From: Rhodococcus sp. SMB37
GTDB lineage: Bacteria; Actinomycetota; Actinomycetes; Mycobacteriales; Mycobacteriaceae
Reading direction: 5' to 3'
Length of the DNA: 64,000 nucleotides
Assembly: GCF_004345605.1 (NCBI RefSeq)
Contig: NZ_SLVY01000007.1
Span: 124,001-188,000, forward strand
Positions 1 to 8,740 of the stretch are shown one piece after another. Position numbers and translations under genes: made by a program. Each line of letters starts with the position of its first letter. The first letter of the stretch is position 1. Under the pieces are notes generated by a model, which saw only the letters and a program-made list of their open reading frames with translations, was not told the DNA's origin and made no database searches.

Positions 1-2
1 GT

Positions 3-1145
3 GAATTCCAGACCCAGGTCCAGAAGAAGAGCTTCCTGATCAGCAACGGGATCATCCTGGTCGCGATCGTCGTCGGCATCGTGGCGATGTCGATCTTCGG
101 CGGCGGCGACGAGGACCGTCCCACCGTCGGCGTCGTCGGAGGGTCGAGCCTGAGCGTCACACTCGGCGCCCTCGGCGAGGCAACAGGAAGTCCCCTGGAC
201 ATCTCCGAACTCCCCGACGCAGAAGCCGGCCGGGCCCAGGTCACCGAAGGTGAGCTGGATGTCGCCCTGGTTCCCGGCGACGCGGGGAGCATCACCGCAC
301 TCACCGAATCCGACATCGACACCACGCTGAAATCTCTGATCGACGCGGCAGTCGCGCAGGAGGCGCAGTCTGCTGCACTGACCGGCCGAGGCGTCGATCC
401 GGCCGACATCGCCGCCGCGACAGCCGAGGCCACTGTCACCGTCGAAGCCATCGACCCGCCGGACCCCGAGCAGGGCGAACGCATGATCCTGGCGATCGTT
501 GCCGTCATCCTGCTCTATATGCAGATCCTGATGTTCGGCATGTACGTCGCGATGGGTGTCGTCGAGGAGAAGTCGTCGCGCGTGGTCGAGCTGCTGCTGT
601 CGACGCTGCGCCCGCTGCAGTTGCTGTGGGGCAAAATCTTCGGCATCGGAGCTGTCGGCCTGCTCCAGCTCACGGCCTACGGAGCCGTCGGCGTCGGCGC
701 CGCCTTGGCCACCGACACCCTCACCATCACCGGCACCGCGATCAGCGTGTTCGCCAGCACGCTCGGCTGGTTCGTCCTCGGATTCGCGTTCTTCGCGGTG
801 CTCTACGCCGCGGCCGGATCGATGGTGTCGCGTCAGGAAGACGTCAACGCCACCTCCGGTCCCTTGATGTTCATCATTCTCGCGATGTTCTTCGCGGCGT
901 TCTCGTCGATCGACAACCCCGAGGCCACGTGGAGCACGGTGCTCAGCTGGATCCCGCCGTTCTCCGCGGTCCTCATGCCACTGCGGATCGCAGCGGGTGT
1001 CGCGTCGCCGTTCCAGATCGTGGGGACGATCGTGCTGATGATCATCGTCACCGCTGCCCTCGCCGTGGTGGCCGCGAAGATCTACCAACGCTCGATCCTG
1101 CGCATCGGGCGCACGGTCACGTGGAAGGAAGCGCTCGGCCGCTAG
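3..1145 (+). CDS. ABC-2 type transporter permease (NatB-like), 5'-truncated by window edge
   Basis: Membrane subunit of an ABC exporter; its ATPase partner would normally lie just upstream, outside the window. The reading frame is open to the first base: residues before the ATG at 81 encode a hydrophobic segment (FLISNGIILVAIVVGIVAM), so the ATG at 81 is internal and the real start is off the left edge. The architecture is one N-terminal membrane helix, a large extracytoplasmic domain (to about 480), then a cluster of helices. The loop EEKSSRVVELLLSTLRP followed by LLWGKIFG is the conserved cytoplasmic signature of NatB/YhaP-type ABC-2 permeases. The family is clear; the substrate (Na+, drug or peptide) cannot be told. 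Confidence 0.8.
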   Translation, partial: EFQTQVQKKSFLISNGIILVAIVVGIVAMSIFGGGDEDRPTVGVVGGSSLSVTLGALGEATGSPLDISELPDAEAGRAQVTEGELDVALVPGDAGSITALTESDIDTTLKSLIDAAVAQEAQSAALTGRGVDPADIAAATAEATVTVEAIDPPDPEQGERMILAIVAVILLYMQILMFGMYVAMGVVEEKSSRVVELLLSTLRPLQLLWGKIFGIGAVGLLQLTAYGAVGVGAALATDTLTITGTAISVFASTLGWFVLGFAFFAVLYAAAGSMVSRQEDVNATSGPLMFIILAMFFAAFSSIDNPEATWSTVLSWIPPFSAVLMPLRIAAGVASPFQIVGTIVLMIIVTAALAVVAAKIYQRSILRIGRTVTWKEALGR

Positions 1146-1152
1146 AGCCATC

Positions 1153-1208
1153 CGAGGGGGAGGTTGTGTGCGAGGTTCTCGTGGGAATCACACACAACCT
1201 CCCCCTCG
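1153..1208. terminator. Long perfect inverted repeat, probable terminator
   Basis: Arms at 1153-1170 and 1191-1208 match over 18 bp without mismatch, with a 20-nt loop. It lies 8 nt after the ABC permease stop and before the next gene. No U-tract follows, as is common in actinobacterial terminators. The loop is longer than usual. Confidence 0.6.
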
Positions 1209-1262
1209 CCTTCGTAGGAAGCCTCGTACAGTCGCACGTGAACTGACAGACAAGGAGGCGAT

Positions 1263-2768
1263 GTGGCCGGCAGCAGGATCTCGGCACAGCAGTTCATCGA
1301 TGCGGTGCTCGACGAGGGCAGTTTCGTCTCGTGGGACGAAACCCCGATCGACGTCCACCCCGACGACTCCTACCGCGCCGAGCTCGAACGCGCCGCTGAG
1401 AAGTCCGGGGTCGACGAGTCGGTACTCACCGGAGTCGGCACCGTCCACGGACGCCGGGTCGCGCTGATCGCCTGCGAGTTCGCCTTCCTCGCCGGATCGA
1501 TCGGTGTCGCGGCGTCCGAACGTATCGTCTCCGCGATCGAGCGCGCCACCGCGGAAGGACTCCCCCTGCTCGCGTCTCCCACATCGGGCGGAACGCGGAT
1601 GCAGGAAGGCACGCTCGCGTTCGTGCAGATGGTCAAGATCGCCGCAGCCGTGGCGGCACACAAGGCGGCGCACCTCGGCTACCTCGTCTACCTGCGCAAC
1701 CCCACGACCGGTGGGGTGTTCGCGTCGTGGGGGTCGCTCGGTCATGTCACCGCAGCCGAACCGGGTGCGCTCGTCGGTTTCCTCGGACCGCGCGTCTACA
1801 AGGCCCTCTACCAGGAGGACTTCCCCGAAGGGGTTCAGACCGCGGAGAATCTCCATCGGCGCGGCGTGATCGACGGAGTGATCCCGCTCGAGGGCATCCG
1901 GCAGGTGGTGCACCGGCTGTTGCGCGTTCTCGTCGAACCGAATCACCCCGACACCTCTGCCGAGCCGGCTCTCACCGATGTCGACGAGGTTCCCGACATT
2001 CCGGCCTGGCAGTCGGTGATCCTCACCCGCCGCCCCGAGCGCCCCGGGATACGCCAACTGCTGCGACATGCGGCATCGGCGCAGGTGCCGTTGTCCGGCA
2101 CCGGGGAGGGTGAAACCGACTCCGCTGTGATGTTGTCGCTCGCACGATTCCGCGGCGTATCGTGTGTGTTGTTCGGCCAGGATCGCAACGGCCAGTCGGC
2201 GGCGGCGCCCATGGGGCCCGGTGCACTGCGAGAGGCTCGACGCGCGATGCGACTCGCCGACGAACTGCGGCTTCCGCTCGTCCTCGTCATCGATACGCTC
2301 GGAGCAGCCTTGTCGAAGGAGGCCGAGGAACGTGGTCTCGCACCCGAGATCGCCCGCTGCCTAGCGGATCTCGTGACATTGCAGACCCCGACCGTGTCGG
2401 TGCTGCTCGGCCAGGGCACCGGGGGCGGCGCCCTCGCGTTGCTTCCTGCGGATCGTGTGCTGTGCGCGCAGCACGGCTGGCTCGCACCGCTCCCTCCGGA
2501 AGGTGCAAGCGCAATCGTGCACCGCGACACCACCCATGCCCCTCAGATGGCCGCCGCGCAGGGAATTCGGTCGAGGGATCTGTTGCGCGACGGGATCATC
2601 GATGGTGTCATACCTGAGCGCCACGATGCCGCAGACGATCCGATCGAGTTCCTCAAACGTGTGGGTGCTGCGGTCGCGCGCGAATTGTCCTCCCTCACGG
2701 ATGAGTCCGCCGACGATCGCTACCGCCGACGGATCACCCGCTTCCGCAACCTGGGACTACCCACCTGA
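1263..2768 (+). CDS. accD3: Acyl-CoA carboxylase carboxyltransferase, AccD3-like (fused beta/alpha halves)
   Basis: Carboxyltransferase subunit that moves a carboxyl group from biotin to acetyl-CoA or a related acyl-CoA; it needs a separate biotin carboxylase/BCCP subunit. 501 aa carrying two crotonase-fold halves. The beta-like half (about 20-240) has TSGGTRMQEGTLAFVQMVK and TGGVFASWGSLGHV. The alpha-like half (about 250-490) has GQGTGGGALALLPADRV. There is no N-terminal zinc finger. The GTG start at 1263 is preceded by AAGGAGG (1252-1258). Length and chromosomal neighbourhood resemble M. tuberculosis accD3 (about 495 aa, from memory). Substrate preference is not deducible from sequence alone. 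Confidence 0.78.
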   Translation: MAGSRISAQQFIDAVLDEGSFVSWDETPIDVHPDDSYRAELERAAEKSGVDESVLTGVGTVHGRRVALIACEFAFLAGSIGVAASERIVSAIERATAEGLPLLASPTSGGTRMQEGTLAFVQMVKIAAAVAAHKAAHLGYLVYLRNPTTGGVFASWGSLGHVTAAEPGALVGFLGPRVYKALYQEDFPEGVQTAENLHRRGVIDGVIPLEGIRQVVHRLLRVLVEPNHPDTSAEPALTDVDEVPDIPAWQSVILTRRPERPGIRQLLRHAASAQVPLSGTGEGETDSAVMLSLARFRGVSCVLFGQDRNGQSAAAPMGPGALREARRAMRLADELRLPLVLVIDTLGAALSKEAEERGLAPEIARCLADLVTLQTPTVSVLLGQGTGGGALALLPADRVLCAQHGWLAPLPPEGASAIVHRDTTHAPQMAAAQGIRSRDLLRDGIIDGVIPERHDAADDPIEFLKRVGAAVARELSSLTDESADDRYRRRITRFRNLGLPT

Positions 2769-2778
2769 CCGCGGTCAC

Positions 2779-3447
2779 TCAGCTGCTCGCCACCACCGCG
2801 GGTACGGCGACGGCCACGATGATCGCGGTGTTCACCGCATCGACCGCCTGACGAACCGCCTTACCCGCCCACTCTCCCTCTGATATTTCCTTGGCGCGCT
2901 TCGTAATCCGCTTCTTGTCCACGTCCGGGAAGACCTTCGGTGCCAACTTCGTGGCCGACAGCAACGAGATCAGCGCTGCCGTATGCGGCGACGGCGTCAC
3001 CCCGTCGACCAGTACGGAATACAGATCGCTGCGCACCTGCCGTTCATGACTCTCGTCGACGGCAGGCCAGCGCCGCGTCGGGAACAGCCCGAGGACCTTG
3101 CCGCGTTCCTCGCGCACCCACCCGTTCGCCACGACACGCTCCAGCACGACGTCCCGCAAGTTCTTACTCAGCTTCTCGATCGCTGCTGCCGGCTTCATCG
3201 GCTTCCGACCGCCGAGGAGCGCCACCGAATCGGCCAACAGCGGGTCGGTGGGCGCGGTACCGCCGACCACCACTCGGCCCTTCTTGCCCTTCATTCCCTC
3301 TTCATCGAGGAGGACGACGCCCGCGAGCGCCAATTCGAGGAGCACGGCGCCCGCGAGCGCACGGGGCAAGGTGATGCTGTCGACGATCGCCTTTCCGGAC
3401 TCATCATCGAGCGCAAGAAGCAACAGATCTTCCGCAAGCAGAGGCAT
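2779..3447 (-). CDS. GPP34 (Golgi phosphoprotein 3-like) family protein
   Basis: 222 aa starting at the ATG MPLLAEDLLLLAL, the usual beginning of GPP34 proteins; a longer upstream open frame overlaps the divergent gene and is rejected. The eukaryotic homologue GOLPH3 binds phosphatidylinositol-4-phosphate on Golgi membranes. Bacterial members are common in actinobacteria and their role is unproven. Visible family features are LLLALDDESGK, RALAGAVLLELALAGV and the C-terminal hydrophobic tail AIIVAVAVPAVV. It is convergent with accD3 (10 nt apart) and divergent from the acyl-CoA synthetase gene, with 132 nt between the two starts. Confidence 0.8.
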   Translation of the reverse strand: MPLLAEDLLLLALDDESGKAIVDSITLPRALAGAVLLELALAGVVLLDEEGMKGKKGRVVVGGTAPTDPLLADSVALLGGRKPMKPAAAIEKLSKNLRDVVLERVVANGWVREERGKVLGLFPTRRWPAVDESHERQVRSDLYSVLVDGVTPSPHTAALISLLSATKLAPKVFPDVDKKRITKRAKEISEGEWAGKAVRQAVDAVNTAIIVAVAVPAVVASS

Positions 3448-3579
3448 GGCAACACGGTACGTCCGTTCGCCGATCGATCGATACCACCCACCGCAGATGC
3501 TCGCATCCGGCCCCGTGCAGCGGACGACGTCGAATAGGGTGGTCGCGGTCACGTCGATGTCGAGGAAGGACACGAACCG

Positions 3580-5472
3580 ATGAGCTCGTACCAGGACGCG
3601 TTCCGGCAGAGCGTGGACGATCCGGAGTCGTTCTGGCTCGCAGCCGCGCAGGATGTCGAATGGGACACCGCCCCGACCCGCGCCCTCGACGACACGCAGG
3701 CCCCGTCGTACAAGTGGTTCCCCGATGGCACCCTCAACTCGAGCGTCAACGCCCTCGACCGGCATGTCCACGCCGGTCACGGCGACCGGCCGGCGCTGAT
3801 CTGGGATTCGGCGATGGTGCCCGCACAGCGCACCTACACGTACGCCGAACTGCTCGGCGAGGTCGCCACCTTCGCCGGGGTCCTACGCGACCAGGGTGTC
3901 GTTGCCGGCGATCGCGTCATCATCTACATGCCGATGATTCCCGAGGCCGCCATCGCGATGCTCGCGTGCGCCCGCATCGGAGCAGTGCATTCGGTGGTGT
4001 TCGGCGGTTTCGCGGCGAAGGAACTCGCCACCCGCATCGACGACGCGCAGCCGGTGCTGCTGGTGACGGCGTCCGGCGGTCTCGAGCCGGGCCGCACCAT
4101 CGAGTACCTGCCGATCGTCGAGCAGGCACTGACGTTGTCGCAGACGCCGCCACACACCGTGGTCGTGAAAAACCGCGAGCAGATTCCCGGTTCGGCAGCC
4201 GACTACAAGGCGTCCTCGGCCGCATGGTTCGACTGGAACGCACTCGCCGCCGATGCCTCCCCCGCCGAGCCGGTGAGTGTGGCAGCGACCGATCCGCTCT
4301 ACATCCTGTACACCTCGGGCACCACCGGGAAGCCGAAGGGCGTCGTCCGCGACAACGGCGGCCACGCAGTCGCACTCACCTGGTCGATGCGCAACATCTA
4401 CGACATCGCCGCCGGCGACGTCTGGTGGACCGCATCCGACGTCGGCTGGGTGGTCGGCCACTCGTACATCGTGTACGGACCGCTGCTGGCCGGAGCGACC
4501 ACTGTCATGTACGAAGGGAAACCCGTCGGCACCCCCGATGCCGGCGCGTTCTGGCGGATCATCTCCGAGTACGGAGTCAAGGCACTGTTCACCGCCCCCA
4601 CCGCCATCCGGGCGGTGCGTAAGGCCGATCCCGACGCCGAGGAATTGAAGAAGTACTCCGTCGACTCCCTGAGCACGCTCTTCGCTGCCGGCGAGCGCCT
4701 CGACCCCGACACGTATGATTGGGCGACGAAGGTGCTCGACCGTCCGGTTGTCGACCACTGGTGGCAGACCGAGACGGGCTGGGCGATCGCGGCGAATCTG
4801 CGTGGTCTCGATCCGATGCCGCTCAAGGCAGGCTCCCCCACCGTCCCGGTCCCGGGTTATCGCGTCGAGATCGTCGACGGCGAAGGCAAGCGGGTCGAGG
4901 CCGACACCGAGGGCAATATCGTCGTGAGATTACCGTTGCCGCCCGGCACCCTCACCGGGCTGTGGCGCGACGACGACCGCTACCGCCGCTCGTACCTCGA
5001 TACCTTCCCCGGCTACTACCTCACGGGCGACTCGGGCTTCATCGACGACGACGGGTACGTGTTCGTACTCGGCCGCTCCGACGACGTCATCAACGTCGCC
5101 GGACACCGTCTGTCCACCGGCAGCATGGAAGCCGTGGTGGCCTCGCATCCGGCGGTCGCCGAGTGTGCCGTCGTCGGGATCCGCGACGAACTCAAGGGTC
5201 AGCGCCCTTCCGGCTACGTCGTACTCAAGGCCGGTGTCAACATCGACCCCGAAACTCTTCGTCAGGAACTGGTGGCAATGGTCCGCGACCAGATCGGTGC
5301 CGTCGCAACGTTCCGCGACGTGACCGTTGTGGAGGCGCTGCCGAAGACCCGATCCGGAAAGATTCTGCGAAAGACCATGCGGCAGATCGCCGATCACGAG
5401 CAGTACACCGTGCCATCGACGATCGAAGACCCGGCAGTGCTCGAAGCGCTCAGGGAGCAACTGGGCGGCTGA
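3580..5472 (+). CDS. prpE: Propionyl-CoA synthetase / short-chain acyl-CoA synthetase (AMP-forming)
   Basis: Activates propionate (possibly acetate) to the CoA thioester with ATP through an acyl-AMP intermediate. 630 aa, the usual PrpE length. The N-terminal stretch SYKWFPDGTLNSSVNALDRH is the PrpE/Acs substrate-binding leader. The core motif YTSGTTGKPKG is at residues 244-254, TGDSGFIDDDGYVFVLGRSD leads into the C-terminal domain, and PKTRSGK (588-594) carries the adenylation lysine K594. The product feeds methylmalonyl-CoA or methylcitrate metabolism, which fits the nearby carboxyltransferase and citrate synthases. The gene stands alone. An acetyl-CoA synthetase would be slightly longer. 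Confidence 0.83.
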   Translation: MSSYQDAFRQSVDDPESFWLAAAQDVEWDTAPTRALDDTQAPSYKWFPDGTLNSSVNALDRHVHAGHGDRPALIWDSAMVPAQRTYTYAELLGEVATFAGVLRDQGVVAGDRVIIYMPMIPEAAIAMLACARIGAVHSVVFGGFAAKELATRIDDAQPVLLVTASGGLEPGRTIEYLPIVEQALTLSQTPPHTVVVKNREQIPGSAADYKASSAAWFDWNALAADASPAEPVSVAATDPLYILYTSGTTGKPKGVVRDNGGHAVALTWSMRNIYDIAAGDVWWTASDVGWVVGHSYIVYGPLLAGATTVMYEGKPVGTPDAGAFWRIISEYGVKALFTAPTAIRAVRKADPDAEELKKYSVDSLSTLFAAGERLDPDTYDWATKVLDRPVVDHWWQTETGWAIAANLRGLDPMPLKAGSPTVPVPGYRVEIVDGEGKRVEADTEGNIVVRLPLPPGTLTGLWRDDDRYRRSYLDTFPGYYLTGDSGFIDDDGYVFVLGRSDDVINVAGHRLSTGSMEAVVASHPAVAECAVVGIRDELKGQRPSGYVVLKAGVNIDPETLRQELVAMVRDQIGAVATFRDVTVVEALPKTRSGKILRKTMRQIADHEQYTVPSTIEDPAVLEALREQLGG

Positions 5473-5483
5473 CGGTCGGCCGG

Positions 5484-5744
5484 CTACGCTACCGATCCTC
5501 GCCGTCGTCGTCGCCACACGACGACGGCGAGGGTCACGACGAGCGCCCCCGCAACCAACGCGACGAGGTCGGGCCGTTCACGGACCGCTTCGACACGTTC
5601 GTCCGCCGCATGCTTGACACGGGTCGGTACGTCGAGCCGGTCGGTGAGTTCACCTACGGTAGCGGCGAGTTCGGCGCGCTGTCGTTCGATGTCGGGCTCG
5701 GCCGCGCCGCTCGCCCCGTCCCCGTTCGTTGCGGACTCGCTCAT
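5484..5744 (-). CDS. DUF3618-type small membrane protein
   Basis: 86 aa. The N-terminal part RQRAELAATVGELTDRLDVPTRVK is the DUF3618 helix, which recurs in actinobacterial envelope proteins. A single membrane helix (LVALVAGALVVTLAVVVW) and an Arg-rich cytoplasmic tail (RRRRR) follow. Its start overlaps the stop of the holin-X-like gene by an ATGA, so the two are translated together as the last genes of the YihY operon. Members are often encoded beside Act-Holin-X proteins. The function is unknown; a structural or envelope-associated role is inferred from the company it keeps. Confidence 0.75.
   Translation of the reverse strand: MSESATNGDGASGAAEPDIERQRAELAATVGELTDRLDVPTRVKHAADERVEAVRERPDLVALVAGALVVTLAVVVWRRRRRGSVA
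5497..5532. terminator. Bidirectional terminator overlapping the 3' end of the DUF3618 gene
   Basis: Perfect 14-bp inverted repeat, arms 5497-5510 and 5519-5532, with the 8-nt loop TCGCCACA. It sits between the convergent acyl-CoA synthetase and DUF3618 genes. Because the gap is only 11 nt, the hairpin is built from the last codons (an arginine run) of the minus-strand gene. Confidence 0.6.
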
Positions 5745-6166
5745 CGCACTGCTCCCTTCGCTGCGGCGACATCGTCGCGGACACTGTCGATCGTGTGTTC
5801 AGGAACCGGCGGTGCAGCATTCTTCGCCTTGGACGCGCCGATCGCCGCGAGGATGCCACCGGCAGCCAGCACCACGACCGCAACGATCAATGCCGCCAGC
5901 CACGGGTCGACCACCGTGGCGAGCCCCAGCACTCCCGCGGCAATCAGAGTTGCCACACCGAGATACAACAGGAGAGCCCCGGCACCGGAGATACCCACAC
6001 CGACGCCGATCCGGGTGCCCTTCGATTTCACTTCGTCGAGTGCGTGGGTGACCTCGGTACGGACGAGCGTGGACACCTGGGCGGTGAGCCGCTCGGTGAG
6101 TTCTACGGTCGACAAATTCGCGGGTTGGTCCGCAACGGGACGGGGATCGCCGGAATGCGTCGTCAT
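5741..6166 (-). CDS. Actinobacterial holin-X-like (phage holin superfamily III type) membrane protein
   Basis: 141 aa from the ATG at 6166 (MTTHSGDPRPVADQ). An amphipathic N-terminal region (VELTERLTAQVSTLVRTEV) precedes two long membrane helices (ISGAGALLLYLGVATLIAAG and AALIVAVVVLAAGGILAAIG) and a charged tail. This is the layout of the Act-Holin-X/DUF1469 family. Despite the name there is no phage context: it lies in a housekeeping operon, with ATGA overlaps to the YihY gene upstream and the DUF3618 gene downstream. The longer open frame upstream runs inside yihY and was not used. Confidence 0.75.
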   Translation of the reverse strand: MTTHSGDPRPVADQPANLSTVELTERLTAQVSTLVRTEVTHALDEVKSKGTRIGVGVGISGAGALLLYLGVATLIAAGVLGLATVVDPWLAALIVAVVVLAAGGILAAIGASKAKNAAPPVPEHTIDSVRDDVAAAKGAVR

Positions 6167-7251
6167 GAGTGGGTTCCTTCCGTGTCGCCGTCGAGCTCCG
6201 CAGGGCCGTGTGCAGTGCGCAGGCGACGGCCGTGCTCGATGAATTCCTGATGTTTCGCTTCGTTCTTCTCGATGACCCGGGTGTCTCGTTCGGGGAGCTG
6301 CAGAGATCTTTCGGCCTTGATCCCGGCCTGCAGTTGGCGTCCGCGTTCGAGCTCCGCGTCGAACTCCGCGCCGAACAACAAGGCCAGGTTGGTGATCCAC
6401 AGCCAGAGCAGGAAGATCACCGAGCCTGCCAGCGAGCCGTACGTCTTGTTGTAACTGCCGAAATTCGATACGTAGAGGGCGAAGACGACCGAGGCGACAA
6501 TCCAGACGACGATCGCGATGAACGAGCCGACACTGACCCATCGAAACTTCGGCTGGGCCACGTTGGGTGTCGCGTAATACAGCACCGCCACGATCATGAC
6601 GACGAGCGCCAGCATCACAGGCCATTTCGCGATGTTCCACACCGTCACCGCCGTGTCGCCGAGCCCGATCACGTCACCGATCGTGCGAGCCACCGGCCCG
6701 CTGACCACCAGCATCAGCGCAGTCGCTCCCGCAGCGACGAGTGCCAGCGCGGTGACGAGCAACATCAACGGGCGCAGCTTCCAGACGGGGCGGCCTTCCT
6801 CGATCTCGTAGATGCGGTTCATCGCCCGGCCGAATGCGCCGACGTAACCAGACGCCGACCACAACGCACCGAGAACACCGATGACCAGCGCGAAGCCTGC
6901 TGTCGGGGCCTGAACCAGCTGCTCGATGGGGCCGCGCAGGGTGTCGGCCGCCGAACTCGGACCGAGATCGTCGATCATCTGCAGGACGGTGTCGACCGTG
7001 GCCTGCCCCTGCCCGAACACGCCGAGCAGTGAGACCACCACCAGCAACGCCGGAAACAGTGACAGCACCGCGTAATAGGTCAGGGCCGCCGCGAGGTCCG
7101 TGCACTGGTCTCGACCGAACTCACGGACCGTCCTTCGAAGCACATACTTCCACGACGGCTTCTCCAGCTCCGTGGGCGAATCCGGTTTGCGGGGGTCGTC
7201 GGGTGCCACAGTCGCATCCGCTGCAGCTTTCGACTCCGATTGGTCCGTCAT
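6163..7251 (-). CDS. YihY/BrkB family integral membrane protein
   Basis: 362 aa from ATG 7251 (MTDQSESKAAAD). The family hallmark AAALTYYAVLSLFPALLVVVS lies near residues 50-70. Further membrane helices with GYVGAFGRAMNRIYEIEEGR and AVLYYATPNVAQPKFRWVS in the loops match UPF0761/YihY proteins, which have about six helices. Once annotated as ribonuclease BN, the family is now regarded as envelope or transporter proteins of unknown substrate. It is the first gene of a three-gene operon and is divergent from the flavin reductase gene (72 nt between starts). The C-terminal tail is charged and probably cytoplasmic. Confidence 0.82.
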   Translation of the reverse strand: MTDQSESKAAADATVAPDDPRKPDSPTELEKPSWKYVLRRTVREFGRDQCTDLAAALTYYAVLSLFPALLVVVSLLGVFGQGQATVDTVLQMIDDLGPSSAADTLRGPIEQLVQAPTAGFALVIGVLGALWSASGYVGAFGRAMNRIYEIEEGRPVWKLRPLMLLVTALALVAAGATALMLVVSGPVARTIGDVIGLGDTAVTVWNIAKWPVMLALVVMIVAVLYYATPNVAQPKFRWVSVGSFIAIVVWIVASVVFALYVSNFGSYNKTYGSLAGSVIFLLWLWITNLALLFGAEFDAELERGRQLQAGIKAERSLQLPERDTRVIEKNEAKHQEFIEHGRRLRTAHGPAELDGDTEGTHS

Positions 7252-7323
7252 GAACACTCGGATACCGCATGAGCGACGACTCAAACGCGTATCGGGTCGA
7301 TTTGTGCCACGTACGATGCGTGC

Positions 7324-7830
7324 ATGGCCTCCGACAACAGCGGACCGACCGATGCTTTCTCTGCGATCGTGGGCCGACTCGACTATCCGATGTTCGTCGT
7401 CACCGCCCGGGCGGTGAACGAGCGAAGCGGGTGTCTGGTCGGCTTCGCCACTCAGGCCGCGATCGATCCGCCGAGGTTTCTGGTGGCGCTGTCCGACAAG
7501 AATCGCACGTTCCGGGTGGCGGGTGCTGCCGAGCATCTCGCGGTGCACATACTCGACCGGTCACAGTTGTCGCTGGCCGACCTGTTCGGCTCACAGACCG
7601 GCGACGACACGGACAAATTCGCGCAGTGCAGGTGGAGCGACGGACCACACGGGCTACCGATCCTCGACGATGCGGCAGCGTGGTTCACCGGTGCCATCGT
7701 CGGGAGGGTCGACCTCGGCGACCACGTCGGATTTCTGCTCGACCCGGATCGCGGTGAGCTCCGCTCGGATATGAGCGATCCGGTCATGTTCGACGACGTG
7801 CGCGACCTGGATCCCGGGCACGGCGCGTGA
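7324..7830 (+). CDS. Flavin reductase-like / FMN-binding domain protein
   Basis: 168 aa. Begins with the flavin-reductase fold: AFSAIVGRLDYPMFVVTARA, GCLVGFATQAAIDPPRFLVALSDKNRTF and EHLAVHILDRSQLSLADLFGS are the family's FMN-contacting stretches. Such proteins either supply reduced flavin to a monooxygenase or use flavin themselves. No partner monooxygenase is adjacent; the nearest are about 37 kb and 56 kb away. The next gene (RibD-type reductase) follows in the same direction after 33 nt, so co-transcription is likely, but a functional link is not shown. Confidence 0.75.
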   Translation: MASDNSGPTDAFSAIVGRLDYPMFVVTARAVNERSGCLVGFATQAAIDPPRFLVALSDKNRTFRVAGAAEHLAVHILDRSQLSLADLFGSQTGDDTDKFAQCRWSDGPHGLPILDDAAAWFTGAIVGRVDLGDHVGFLLDPDRGELRSDMSDPVMFDDVRDLDPGHGA

Positions 7831-7863
7831 CGGTGCAGCCGCGGTCGTGATCTGATCGACGGT

Positions 7864-8628
7864 ATGCGACGACTCGACGAACCCACAGTTCCCGGACGCA
7901 TCCTCGACGACAGCGATCTGCGCGAGCTGTACGCCTATCCACCCGAGCTCACGACGCCGTGGCTGCGCGTGAACTTCGTGTCCTCGCTTGATGGCGCGGT
8001 CGCTGTCGACGGCCGTTCGGGTGGTCTCGGGACCCCGGCGGACAAGCAGGTGTTCGGGCTGCTCCGCGAACTCGCCGACGTGATCCTCGTCGGTGCGGGG
8101 ACCGCGCGCACCGAGAACTACGGGGGCGCGCGGACGAGTGAGGCTCTGCGCGAACGCCGTGCAGCAGCGGGATTGTCACCTGTGCCACCGATTGCAGTGG
8201 TCACGGCATCGGGCAATCTCGACCCGGGGATGCGGCTGTTCACCGACACGGTAGTGCCGCCGATCGTGTTCACGAGCGGCGCGGTGCCCGAGAAGAAGCG
8301 TCGCGCACTTGCCGATGCCGGTGCAGACGTACGCGTCATCGCCGACGACGACATCGGTGGCGAAGCCCTTGTCGCCGCCGTGGCCCGAGCAGGGTGGAAG
8401 CGGGTTCTGTGTGAGGGAGGTCCCCGGCTGTTCGGACGTATGATCGCCGACGGCGTCGTCGACGACCTGTGCCTGACTTGGGCGCCCGTGCTCGCTGCCG
8501 GATCGGCGGACCGTATCGCGCACTCCCCTGCGTCCACTGTCACCGCGATGCGACGCACTCATCTGGTGTGCGACGACGACGGCACGATCCTCACCCGATG
8601 GGTACGCGACACCGGCGCCGAGCAGTGA
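7864..8628 (+). CDS. RibD C-terminal-type pyrimidine reductase
   Basis: 254 aa. NADPH-dependent reductase of the RibD_C/dihydrofolate-reductase fold. WLRVNFVSSLDGAVAVDGRSGGLG and DVILVGAGTARTENYGG are the substrate and cofactor segments, and KRVLCEGGPRLFGRMI is the conserved glycine-rich end. The deaminase half of bifunctional RibD is absent. In M. tuberculosis a stand-alone homologue (Rv2671, from memory) can also reduce dihydrofolate. The role could be in riboflavin synthesis or as a backup folate reductase; sequence alone does not decide. Confidence 0.78.
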   Translation: MRRLDEPTVPGRILDDSDLRELYAYPPELTTPWLRVNFVSSLDGAVAVDGRSGGLGTPADKQVFGLLRELADVILVGAGTARTENYGGARTSEALRERRAAAGLSPVPPIAVVTASGNLDPGMRLFTDTVVPPIVFTSGAVPEKKRRALADAGADVRVIADDDIGGEALVAAVARAGWKRVLCEGGPRLFGRMIADGVVDDLCLTWAPVLAAGSADRIAHSPASTVTAMRRTHLVCDDDGTILTRWVRDTGAEQ

Positions 8629-8740
8629 GTGACAACTTTCCGGGGAAAACCGATCGAATGTGCTGGCTTCGCCGGTGTACCCGTTCTAGCGTTGCAGTTC
8701 GATCAGGTCTCGGCCTGTACCCACTTTCGAGGAGGGTTGT

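Noticed and set aside
5741-6166. Prophage remnant (holin)
   Set aside because: Holin-X-like proteins of this type are common chromosomal actinobacterial genes; no other phage gene is near.
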